Origin: Anaerolineales bacterium UBA5195
GTDB taxonomy: Bacteria > Chloroflexota > Anaerolineae > Anaerolineales > Villigracilaceae
Direction of reading: 5' to 3'
Length of the DNA: 38,876 bases
NCBI GenBank assembly: GCA_002412925.1
Contig: DHVZ01000037.1
Span: forward strand, 1-38,876
The translations under genes were made by a program, and so were the position numbers. Positions 23,201-30,374 of the stretch are shown piece after piece (within the stretch, counting starts at the first letter, position 1; each line of letters begins with the position of its first letter). The notes under the pieces are model-generated. The model was not told where the DNA came from. It ran no database searches and worked only from the letters and a program-made list of their open reading frames with translations.

Positions 23201-24027
23201 ATCTTCTCGGCTTTTTTGAGAACATATGCGTCATATCCCAGCCGCAGGGCGCGCGCAACTGACCCGACCTGCCCCAGCCCCACGGGCTGGCGGTCGATTT
23301 CAACGATCGGAACCACCCCGCGCGAACTGCTGGTGATGAAGGCTTCGTCAATTTCGGGTAATTCCTCCACGCGCAGGGGGCGATACTCCAGGCTGAATCC
23401 ATTCGAGCGCGCCACCCGCAGAACCACCCGGCGCGTGACCCCCAGCAGGATGCCCTGGCGGGCGGTCAGGATTTTCCCGGCTTTCACGGCGCAGAAATTA
23501 CTGGTCAAGCCCTCCAGGAGGCGGCCGTTCCTGACCATCAAACCCTCGAAGATGCCCTCGCGCAGGATGGATTCGCGTTCCTGTTCGCTTTGCCCGATAA
23601 AGGCGGTCGTCTTCAAGCGCGGGCTCTGCCGCTTAGCGCGCGAGGTGACCACCCGCACGCCTCGCTGGTAGACCGTTTCGTCGAGCAGTTTCAGCGGCTC
23701 GAGCATGACGAAAACCTGTCCCGGCGATCCGGCCATCGAGAGGCTGATCCGCACCCGGGCCTCCCCCGGCGCGAAGTCTTTCAGCAAAAGCCTCAGCGCC
23801 GCGCGCAGTTCAGGGGCAGAAAGACCCGGTTCAACGCCAAGAGCGGCCAACGGGTCGTAGAGCCGGCGCAGGTGATGTTCAAGGTCAAGCACCCGCTCAC
23901 GTCCAGCGTAGGTCCGAAAAGTGGAATAGAGACCATCCGGCAACTGGCGCGAAACCGCGTCCAGCGAAGACATCCCAGGCAGGCTGATTTCGTGCAGTTC
24001 CGGGGTGAGGGCATAGAGTTTGAGCAT
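23197..24027 (-). CDS. Class IV (PLP fold type IV) aminotransferase
   Basis: This 276-residue enzyme resembles branched-chain aminotransferases and aminodeoxychorismate lyases. FRTYAGRERVLDLEHHLRRL is the N-terminal arm, the PLP lysine is in RLKTTAFIGQSEQE (about residue 143), and LLEGLTSNFCAVKAG contains the conserved Glu and the phosphate-contacting TSN. GILLGVTRRVV and EAFITSSSRGVVPIV complete the family pattern. The exact substrate (branched-chain amino acid, D-amino acid or aminodeoxychorismate) cannot be settled. The PabB-PabC fusion at 36451 already provides a lyase domain. TAAAAT ends 6 nt before its ATG (leaderless), and its gene is divergent from the radical SAM gene, sharing only 79 bp. 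Confidence 0.88.
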   Translation of the reverse strand: MLKLYALTPELHEISLPGMSSLDAVSRQLPDGLYSTFRTYAGRERVLDLEHHLRRLYDPLAALGVEPGLSAPELRAALRLLLKDFAPGEARVRISLSMAGSPGQVFVMLEPLKLLDETVYQRGVRVVTSRAKRQSPRLKTTAFIGQSEQERESILREGIFEGLMVRNGRLLEGLTSNFCAVKAGKILTARQGILLGVTRRVVLRVARSNGFSLEYRPLRVEELPEIDEAFITSSSRGVVPIVEIDRQPVGLGQVGSVARALRLGYDAYVLKKAEKI

Positions 24028-24033
24028 GAGCTT

Positions 24034-24039
24034 ATTTTA
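24034..24039 (-). promoter_or_regulatory. -10 box, leaderless arrangement, for the class IV aminotransferase
   Basis: Minus-strand TAAAAT lies 6 nt before the ATG at 24027. The -35 is weak. Confidence 0.5.
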
Positions 24040-24072
24040 CCCGCGCACCCGGTTTTGTGCACGAAAAAACAA

Positions 24073-24100
24073 TTGACAATTAGAACAATTGTCCTATAAT
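24073..24100 (+). promoter_or_regulatory. Consensus leaderless promoter with internal palindrome, radical SAM gene
   Basis: A perfect -35 TTGACA (24073-24078), 16-bp spacer and perfect -10 TATAAT (24095-24100) end exactly 6 nt before the ATG at 24107, placing the transcription start on the A of ATG. The 7-5-7 palindrome GACAATTAGAACAATTGTC (24075-24093) overlaps the -35 and spacer and is a likely repressor site, which would explain why such a strong promoter is not always on. Confidence 0.8.
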
Positions 24101-24106
24101 AGGGAT

Positions 24107-25270
24107 ATGGATGCAATCTCCCGCCTGAAATTGCTCTCTGACCAGATGACTTTCGAGCCGGATGCCGAGCGCCGCCCCGGCTGTTTCGCTGCCCCACAAC
24201 CCGCCCCTGCCCGCCACCCGGATGACCTTTGCGTCCACCCGGCGCAAATGCCCGGAGGGAAGCAGATCCTGCTCCTGAAAACCCTGCTGACCTCGGCCTG
24301 CGAAAGGGACTGCTTCTACTGTCCTTTCCGCGCGGGCCGGGATTTTCGCCGGGCCACCTTTCAACCCGAGGAGTTTGCCAGCCTGTTTTCCGGGCTGGCG
24401 CATTCAGGCGCAGCCGAGGGGGTGTTCCTGAGCAGCGGCCTGGCGGGCGGCGGGGTGCGCAGCCAGGATCAACTGCTCGACACCGCTGACATCTTACGGA
24501 ACAAGCTCGGTTTCCGGGGCTACATCCATCTCAAGATCATGCCGGGGGCCGAAAAAGCCCAGGTCGAACGCGCCATGCAGTTGGCAAACCGGGTCTCGGT
24601 CAACCTGGAATCCCCCAATACCGAACGGCTGGCAAAGCTGGCCCCGCACAAGGTTTTTCTCGAAGAACTCCTGCGCCCCCTGCGCTGGGTGGATGAGATC
24701 CGCCGCTCCACGCCCCCAGACAAGTCCTGGAACGGGCGCTGGCCCTCGACCGTGACCCAGTTCGTGGCGGGCGGCGCGGATGAAAGCGACCTGGAATTGC
24801 TGACAACCACCGCCTGGCTGCATCAAAACGTCAGCTTGAAACGCGCCTATTTCTCGGCCTTCCACCCCATCCCTGATACGCCGCTCGAGAACAAAGCCGA
24901 AGTCGATCCGCTGCGCGAGCATCGTCTCTACCAGGCTTCATTCCTGCTGCGCGATTACGGCTTCGACCTGGAAGAGCTGCCCTTCACTGGCGAAGGCAAC
25001 CTGCCCCTGCCCGCCGACCCCAAGCTGGCCTGGGCGCAGGTCAACCTGGCCGAAAAACCGCTCGAAATCAACCGGGCCAACCGTCACGACCTGCTGCGCA
25101 TTCCCGGCATCGGCCCCAAAAGCGCGGATGCCATCCTGCAGGCCCGCCGTCAGTCCAAGCTGCGCGACCTTTCAGCGCTCAAAAAGCTCGGCATCCTGGC
25201 CGAGCGCGCCGCGCCCTTCTTGCTCCTGGACGGGAAGCGGGCGGCCTATCAGATGAGTTTCCCGGCCTGA
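24107..25270 (+). CDS. Radical SAM protein, putative DNA modification/repair type
   Basis: This 387-residue protein has the radical SAM iron-sulfur motif C65-x3-C69-x2-C72 (CERDCFYC) after about 60 residues, and a C-terminal helix-hairpin-helix DNA-binding motif LLRIPGIGPKSADAILQARR (about 330-350). This architecture matches the family annotated 'putative DNA modification/repair radical SAM protein' (TIGR03916, COG4277). Its usual neighbour, a UDG-like DNA metabolism protein of TIGR03915/DUF4130 type, is absent from the window. The start at 24107 is chosen because the promoter's -10 lies just before it; an in-frame TTG at 24089 is within the promoter. The operator-like palindrome suggests inducible expression. 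Confidence 0.87.
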   Translation: MDAISRLKLLSDQMTFEPDAERRPGCFAAPQPAPARHPDDLCVHPAQMPGGKQILLLKTLLTSACERDCFYCPFRAGRDFRRATFQPEEFASLFSGLAHSGAAEGVFLSSGLAGGGVRSQDQLLDTADILRNKLGFRGYIHLKIMPGAEKAQVERAMQLANRVSVNLESPNTERLAKLAPHKVFLEELLRPLRWVDEIRRSTPPDKSWNGRWPSTVTQFVAGGADESDLELLTTTAWLHQNVSLKRAYFSAFHPIPDTPLENKAEVDPLREHRLYQASFLLRDYGFDLEELPFTGEGNLPLPADPKLAWAQVNLAEKPLEINRANRHDLLRIPGIGPKSADAILQARRQSKLRDLSALKKLGILAERAAPFLLLDGKRAAYQMSFPA

Positions 25271-25320
25271 GAAAATGCCACTTATCCCACCGCAGGGGTG
25301 ATGCAATGTTTACGTTGTTT

Positions 25321-25362
25321 AAACGCAAAAACTGACGGCGCGCGCCGTCAGTTTTTGCGTTT
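25321..25362. terminator. 42-bp perfect palindrome, bidirectional terminator
   Basis: Each 21-nt half (starting AAACGCAAAAACTGACGGCG) is the exact complement of the other, with no spacer. The stem has a GC-rich top and an A5/T5 segment followed by TTTGC, so both strands can form a terminator. It lies 51 nt after the radical SAM stop and about 190 nt before the HAD gene. Confidence 0.75.
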
Positions 25363-25552
25363 GGGCAGCCTTGAGTTTTTGATAAGCTACGATTTCTATT
25401 CGGTAGGGAAGCTGACATTTTCGTGTCAAATTGTCAGGTTAGATTTGCTCAACCAAAATGCTTGTGGGCGATTCATATTAAAATCAGCAGGCCCGGGCAA
25501 AGACTATGATGTGGTAGGATTGGAACATTTCACTTTAAAAAGAGGCTTCAAC

Positions 25553-26365
25553 GTGATTAAATTACTCGCCATCGATCTGGATGGCACACTCTATAACTCG
25601 ACACGCCAGGTCACCCCTCGCGTGCGCGCCGCCCTGGCATCTGCCAAACAAAACGGATTACAGCCCGTGATTGTGACTGGGCGCGGACGGCGCGGCGCCG
25701 AAAATGCGCTAAAAATGCTTGGAATGGATTTCCCCTACATCTGCTCAGCCGGCGCGCTCCTGCGCTCTGGGCTGGGCGGGGAAACCCTCCACGCCTGGAC
25801 CTTTCACTCACATGACGAACTCAGGCATGTGATCAGCTTCACCCGTCAGTACGGCGCCGGGCTGATCAGTGAAACGCCAGAAGGTGTTCCCTACTGGTTT
25901 GGGCCGGATTCGATGAGCGAGATCATGGATCCGCTGACTGCCCAGGAAACAACCAAAAGCGTCCGCTCTTATGAGCCGGAAACTGACTTCGACCGTCCCC
26001 TGCTCAAGGTAACCATCACTGCCGATCCCGAATTACTCGCCAGGGCTGAGAAAATCGTCCGCGCAGAATGCCCATCCTTACAGCAAGTCTATTCGGGCAT
26101 TCAATATATTGACCTGACCGCCGAGGGGGTTAACAAAGGCAGTGCTCTACAAACCCTGACAGAAAGCCTGAGCCTCCAGCCCGAGGAAGTAGCCGCAATT
26201 GGCGACCAGCCCATCGACCTGACCATGCTCCAGTACGCCGGGCTGCCGATTGCCATGGCCAACGCCGTGCCCGAGTTGAGACAGGCCGCAAGATGGATCG
26301 CGCCCTCCAACGATGAAGATGGCGTGGCCTGGGCGATTGAAGAGCTCTTGAAATTGAATGGCTAA
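25553..26365 (+). CDS. Cof-type HAD superfamily hydrolase
   Basis: This 270-residue phosphatase starts at GTG 25553 (MIKLLAIDLDGT), preceded by AGAGG; the frame upstream to 25298 crosses the terminator palindrome and is not coding. Motif I is D8-L-D10-G-T, motif II VTGRG, and the lysine is in NKGSALQTL. The cap domain is the C2B type of the Cof family, which hydrolyses sugar and nucleotide phosphates. Motif IV reads GDQPIDLTML, where GDxxND is normal: the Asn is replaced by Ile while both Asp residues are kept. This could weaken Mg2+ coordination or shift specificity. No operon partner is apparent. Confidence 0.88.
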   Translation: MIKLLAIDLDGTLYNSTRQVTPRVRAALASAKQNGLQPVIVTGRGRRGAENALKMLGMDFPYICSAGALLRSGLGGETLHAWTFHSHDELRHVISFTRQYGAGLISETPEGVPYWFGPDSMSEIMDPLTAQETTKSVRSYEPETDFDRPLLKVTITADPELLARAEKIVRAECPSLQQVYSGIQYIDLTAEGVNKGSALQTLTESLSLQPEEVAAIGDQPIDLTMLQYAGLPIAMANAVPELRQAARWIAPSNDEDGVAWAIEELLKLNG

Positions 26366-26405
26366 TATTGTATCGGTGGGATAAATCCCTGCCTCAATTC
26401 ATGGA

Positions 26406-26476
26406 AGCCCTTCGGGCTGACAGAAAGGGTCGAATTCATTCGACTTTATTGTACTGAGGCAGGACTTCAGTCTGCC
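26406..26476. repeat. Cluster of three short palindromes before the CE7 esterase
   Basis: Three hairpins in 70 bp: AGCCC-TTC-GGGCT (26406-26418), GTCGAA-TTCA-TTCGAC (26429-26444) and GGCAGGACTTCAGTCTGCC (26458-26476, one bulged base). None has a T-run. The arrangement is like composite dispersed repeats rather than a terminator. The rest of 26366-26556 shows nothing else. Confidence 0.5.
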
Positions 26477-26556
26477 GATTTGTGGACGAGCAGCAAAAGA
26501 CTTTCCACACTTTACATTAACCCAAAAAGCAATGATTTCTCTCAGGAAGGATAGCC

Positions 26557-27525
26557 ATGTTATTCGATCTCCCACTTGATCAACTCAAAACCTACAAGCC
26601 TGAACGCCCCGAACCAGCCGATTTTGACGCCTTCTGGGCCCGGACCCTGGCCGAGGCGCGCGCGTTCCCACTCGAGGCGCGCTTTGCACCGGTTGAAACC
26701 GGCCTGAAACTCGTTGAAGCCTTCGATGTGACCTTCAACGGTTTCGGCGGGCAGCCGATCAAGGGCTGGTTCATCCTGCCCAAAGGTGTGAAAGGCCCGC
26801 TGCCATGCGTGGTCGAATACATCGGCTATGGCGGCGGACGCGGTCTGCCACACGAATGGCTGGGCTGGGCCAACGCCGGTTATGCTCACTTCGTGATGGA
26901 CACGCGCGGACAAGGCTCCACCTGGCGCACCGGCGACACCCCCGACCCCGAATTGGAAGGCGGCAACCCGCAAATCCCTGGCTTCATGACGCGCGGCGTG
27001 CTCAAGCCGGAGACCTATTACTATCGCCGCGCCTTCACGGACGCCGTGCGCGCCATCGAAGCGGCCCGCTCCCATGCAACGGTGGATAAGAGTCGGGTGG
27101 CAGTCACCGGCGGCAGCCAGGGCGGCGGCATCAGCCTGGCCGCGGCGGGTCTCGTCCCCGATCTGGCGGTCGCCATGCCAGATGTCCCCTTCCTGTGTCA
27201 CTTCCGCCGCGCTGTTGAATTGATCGACACCGACCCATACAATGAGATTGCACGCTTCTGCAAGAATCACCGCCATCAAATTGAGACCGTTTTCAAGACA
27301 CTCTCCTACTTTGATGGGATGAACTTTGCCGTTCGCGCCAAAGCCAACGCGCTTTTTTCGGTTGGCCTGATGGATACGATTTGCCCGCCCTCCACCGTTT
27401 TTGCCGCTTACAACCACTACACCGGGCCAAAGGAGATCCGCGTCTGGCAATTCAACAACCATGAGGGCGGGCAGGGGTATCAAGACGTGGAAAAACTTAA
27501 ATTTGCCGGCGAAAGACTTGCATGA
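26557..27525 (+). CDS. Carbohydrate esterase family 7 acetyl esterase
   Basis: This 322-residue alpha/beta hydrolase is of the acetyl xylan esterase / cephalosporin-C deacetylase family (CE7). The three family signatures are present: RGQ (DTRGQGS), GxSQG (TGGSQGGG, nucleophile S187) and HE (NNHEGG, H302), with D273 in GLMDTICPP completing the triad. The N-terminus (LFDLPLDQLKTYKPERPEP) is also typical. There is no signal peptide, so it acts in the cytoplasm, removing acetyl groups from imported xylo-oligosaccharides or acetylated sugars. An AGGAAGGA Shine-Dalgarno precedes the ATG. The stop overlaps the start of the MFS transporter by 4 nt, suggesting import and deacetylation are coupled. Confidence 0.93.
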   Translation: MLFDLPLDQLKTYKPERPEPADFDAFWARTLAEARAFPLEARFAPVETGLKLVEAFDVTFNGFGGQPIKGWFILPKGVKGPLPCVVEYIGYGGGRGLPHEWLGWANAGYAHFVMDTRGQGSTWRTGDTPDPELEGGNPQIPGFMTRGVLKPETYYYRRAFTDAVRAIEAARSHATVDKSRVAVTGGSQGGGISLAAAGLVPDLAVAMPDVPFLCHFRRAVELIDTDPYNEIARFCKNHRHQIETVFKTLSYFDGMNFAVRAKANALFSVGLMDTICPPSTVFAAYNHYTGPKEIRVWQFNNHEGGQGYQDVEKLKFAGERLA

Positions 27526-28694
27526 ACAAAGCCTCTCCAAAAATCATCTGGCTGTTAACCGCCGGGGCGTTCTTCGCCTTTTTCGTTTTCGGATTCACCG
27601 ACAATCTAAAAGGCCCAGCTCTCCCCGCGCTGTTACAGGATTTGCACTTCAATTATTCACTCGGCGGAACAATCCTGCTCGGGGTCTATCTCGGTTTCAT
27701 GGCTGCGACTTTAAGTACGGGCTTCCTGGCCGATGCTGTTGGGCAAAAAGCGGTGCTCATCCTGGCAGGAATCTGCCTGGCCGTGGGAGTGGGCGGTTTC
27801 AGCAGTTTTAGCTCCCCTGTCGTGCTGATGATTTTCACAGTCGTGCTGGGTTTTGGGCTGGGATCACTCGAATTGGGGTGTAACGCGCTGATCGTCAGCC
27901 TGCATTCCGCTGACAAGGGCCGCTATCTCAACCTGATGGCCGTCATGCACGGGATGGGTTCGATGCTTGCGCCGCTTTATGCGGGTTGGCTGCTGGCCGC
28001 GGGGGGCTCGTGGCGTGCTGTCTATCGTTGGGATTTTATCCTGATCGGCCTGCTGATCACTTTTTTTGTGCTGGTGCGCTTTCCCCGGGCTGACGCTAAA
28101 AAGAGCGAAGAAATCGACTTCAAGCAGCTCGGTAAAACCGCCTTCACGCCCGAAATGCTCTGGTATTACGCCGCTATCACACTCTATGTGGCCGTTGAAC
28201 TCGGAATCGCCTCCTGGATCGTGGAATTCCTGCAGAAAATCCGCGCCCAAAGTGTCGCCCAAAGTACGCAGGCGCTCTCGCTCTTTTTCGGGCTGATGAT
28301 GGTCGGGCGCTTTGTCGGCAGCTTTTTCGTCGAACGTCTCGGCTATCTCAAATCCATTCTGATTACTGCCTTGTGCGCCAGCGTCTGCGTGGCGCTCGGC
28401 ATCTTTGGGCCGCCCCAATTCTCCATCCTATTGCCGGTCAGCGGATTCTTTCTCTCAATCATTTTCCCCACCATCACCGCCGCCGCTTCTGATGCGCACA
28501 AAGAGAATACAAACTCCATTCTTGGCCTGCTCTTCACTTTTGCCGGTCTGGGCGGCATCATTGGTCCCTGGCTGGTGGGGATTGCCAGCGACATGGCTGG
28601 GATCAAGTTCGGTTTCGGCCTGAATCTGGCTTTTGGCCTGCTGACAGCCGCCGCCGCGCTGGTTTTGCTCCAGTTGCGCCGCAAAACAGCCTAA
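27522..28694 (+). CDS. MFS transporter, FucP-like sugar type
   Basis: This 390-residue transporter has twelve membrane segments. FFVFGFTDNLKGPALPALLQDLHF opens the protein, and GSLELGCNALIVSLHSADKGRYLNLMAVMHGMGSMLAPLY (helix 4-5 region) contains the E..CN..I......LNL...HG.G pattern of fucose permease-like carriers. The second half ends with AAGLVLLQLR-type helices. Translation is coupled to the CE7 esterase through an ATGA overlap, so the likely cargo is an acetylated or plant-derived oligosaccharide (inference). A GC hairpin (28721-28743) follows. Confidence 0.88.
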   Translation: MNKASPKIIWLLTAGAFFAFFVFGFTDNLKGPALPALLQDLHFNYSLGGTILLGVYLGFMAATLSTGFLADAVGQKAVLILAGICLAVGVGGFSSFSSPVVLMIFTVVLGFGLGSLELGCNALIVSLHSADKGRYLNLMAVMHGMGSMLAPLYAGWLLAAGGSWRAVYRWDFILIGLLITFFVLVRFPRADAKKSEEIDFKQLGKTAFTPEMLWYYAAITLYVAVELGIASWIVEFLQKIRAQSVAQSTQALSLFFGLMMVGRFVGSFFVERLGYLKSILITALCASVCVALGIFGPPQFSILLPVSGFFLSIIFPTITAAASDAHKENTNSILGLLFTFAGLGGIIGPWLVGIASDMAGIKFGFGLNLAFGLLTAAAALVLLQLRRKTA

Positions 28695-28720
28695 AGGCTC
28701 TATCCGAAAATTAACACCTG

Positions 28721-28818
28721 CCCCGCACGAAAGCTGTGCGGGGTGTGCAGACGGTGCCAGGGAGACGCCAAGGTTGGCGCATACAAAACAACTTGGCAGC
28801 TTGCTTTCGCTTGGCGTC
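28721..28818. repeat. Hairpin and inverted repeat between MFS gene and glycosyltransferase gene
   Basis: CCCCGCAC (28721-28728) pairs with GTGCGGGG (28736-28743). Farther on, GACGCCAAG (28764-28772) and CTTGGCGTC (28810-28818) form an inverted repeat spaced by 37 nt, with further copies of the CTTGG word around it. No T-run follows either, so termination is uncertain; dispersed repeat sequence is the likelier reading. Confidence 0.45.
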
Positions 28819-28862
28819 TTGGCGGTTAAAGTACTTTCGGAAAGGCTCTCAGCATACTCGGA

Positions 28863-28868
28863 TATAAT
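28863..28868 (+). promoter_or_regulatory. -10 box of the methyltransferase-glycosyltransferase gene
   Basis: TATAAT lies 26 nt before the ATG at 28895, with AGGA 6 nt before the start. The -35 is not recognisable. Confidence 0.45.
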
Positions 28869-28894
28869 CAAGCCAAACCATCTCAGGACTTTTC

Positions 28895-30331
28895 ATGACA
28901 CCTTCTCGCATCAGTACCCTCGCTGAATACAACGCCCAGCGGCAAAGCCATTGGGATGAAATTGCCCGGACGCTTCCCGCCGAATCGTTTTTCAGCCGCG
29001 AATATCACCACCGATTAAGAGAGCTTTACCAGTTACTGACTTCCCCCGACCTTTCCGTGCTGGAAATCGGCTGCGGACGCGGCGATTTGCTGGCCGCCGC
29101 TGCCCCCTTGCATGGCGTCGGCGTCGATTTTTCGGCAGAAATGCTGGCAGCGGCGCGAAAAAACTACCCGGCGCTGACCTTCATCCAGGCCGAGGCCCAC
29201 ACCCTTGAGCTTGACCGTAAATTCGACATGATCATCCTCTCCGACCTGGTCAATGACGTCTGGAATGTGCAGGATGTGCTTCAACAGATCAAACCACTCT
29301 GCAAACCTGACACCCGCCTGATCCTGAACACCTACAGCCGTGTCTACCAGCCCGCGCTGGAATTGGCCGGGGCGCTCGGTCTTGCCAAACGCCTGCTTCC
29401 GCAAAACTGGCTGACCCCAGAAGACACTGAAAACCTGTTGAACCTGGCCGGGTTTGAAGTCATCCGCCGCCAGAAAGAAATCCTTTTCACGCTGCCCATC
29501 CCCCTGGTGCGCGACCTGTTCAACAAAATCCTGGTCAAGGTTTGGCCGTTCAGCCCCTTCGCCTGGACAAATCTCATCATCGCCCGGCCCCAACCGGCCG
29601 AAACGACAGAAAAACCAAGGGTGAGTGTTGTCATCCCGGCCCGCAATGAAGCCGGCAATATCGAAGCCGCTTTCCGGCGCATCCCCAAAATGGGCAGCCA
29701 CACGGAAATCATCTTTGTCGAAGGCCACTCCAAAGACGAGACCCTCGCCACGATCGAACAAGCCATCCAAAACCACCCCGAATGGGACGCGAAGCTATTC
29801 TCCCAGCCCGGCAAAGGCAAAGCGGACGCCATGCGCGTTGGCTTCGAAAAAGCCAGCGGCGAAATTCTGATGATCCTGGATGCCGACCTGACTGTGCGCC
29901 CCGAGGACTTGCCACGCTTTTACGAGGCGCTGGTCAGCGGGAAAGGCGAATTTATCAACGGCGTGCGGCTGGTCTATCCGATGCAGGAGCAGGCCATGCG
30001 CTTCCTGAACCTGCTCGGCAACAAGTTTTTCAGCCTGACTTTCTCCTGGCTGCTGGGACAATCGATCAAAGATACCTTATGTGGCACAAAAGTGCTGCGC
30101 AAATGTCACTATGAGCGCATCGTCGCCAACCGCGCTTATTTTGGTGAGTTCGACCCCTTTGGTGATTACGACCTGATCTTTGGCGCGGCCAAGCAAAACC
30201 TGAAAATTGTCGATCTGCCCATCCGTTACCAGGACCGCACCTACGGCTCGACCAACATCGACCGCTGGCGGCATGGGATTTTACTCTTCCGCATGGTGGC
30301 GATTGCGGCATTCAGATTGAAATTCATCTGA
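28895..30331 (+). CDS. Fusion of SAM methyltransferase and GT2 glycosyltransferase
   Basis: This 478-residue two-domain protein has a class I methyltransferase in residues 1-230: SAM motif I VLEIGCGRGDLL at about 54-65, GVDFSAEMLAAA, then FDMIILSDLVNDVW. It is followed by a GT-A family 2 domain of the dolichol-phosphate-mannose-synthase type: VSVVIPARNEAGNIEAAF at about 245, FVEGHSKDETL, and DADLTVRPEDL with the metal-binding DxD. Both active-site motifs look intact. The enzyme may methylate and transfer a sugar in the same envelope glycan or polyprenyl lipid pathway. WecB downstream, 43 bp on, supports surface glycan synthesis. The two domains are more often separate genes. Confidence 0.9.
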   Translation: MTPSRISTLAEYNAQRQSHWDEIARTLPAESFFSREYHHRLRELYQLLTSPDLSVLEIGCGRGDLLAAAAPLHGVGVDFSAEMLAAARKNYPALTFIQAEAHTLELDRKFDMIILSDLVNDVWNVQDVLQQIKPLCKPDTRLILNTYSRVYQPALELAGALGLAKRLLPQNWLTPEDTENLLNLAGFEVIRRQKEILFTLPIPLVRDLFNKILVKVWPFSPFAWTNLIIARPQPAETTEKPRVSVVIPARNEAGNIEAAFRRIPKMGSHTEIIFVEGHSKDETLATIEQAIQNHPEWDAKLFSQPGKGKADAMRVGFEKASGEILMILDADLTVRPEDLPRFYEALVSGKGEFINGVRLVYPMQEQAMRFLNLLGNKFFSLTFSWLLGQSIKDTLCGTKVLRKCHYERIVANRAYFGEFDPFGDYDLIFGAAKQNLKIVDLPIRYQDRTYGSTNIDRWRHGILLFRMVAIAAFRLKFI

Positions 30332-30334
30332 CCC

Positions 30335-30363
30335 GTAGGGGCGACGCAATGCGTCGCCCCTAC
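30335..30363. repeat. Intergenic palindrome, GGGGCGACGCA class
   Basis: GTAGGGGCGACGCA (30335-30348) and its exact complement (30350-30363) surround a single central A. It is the same class as 2466-2496; the two differ at paired positions that keep complementarity. It ends 11 nt before the wecB ATG, and no Shine-Dalgarno is visible in that gap. Confidence 0.85.
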
Positions 30364-30374
30364 CAACATCTATC

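Noticed and set aside
26560..27540. Minus-strand frame opposite the CE7 esterase
   Set aside because: The opposite strand has all three CE7 signatures; this is a shadow.
26406..28818. CRISPR-like repeats in the intergenic palindromes
   Set aside because: The repeated words are short hairpins of different sequence without regular spacing or spacers.
30335..30363. Terminator between the GT fusion gene and wecB
   Set aside because: No T-run follows the stem on either strand and the next gene is in the same pathway, so it is treated as a palindromic repeat.
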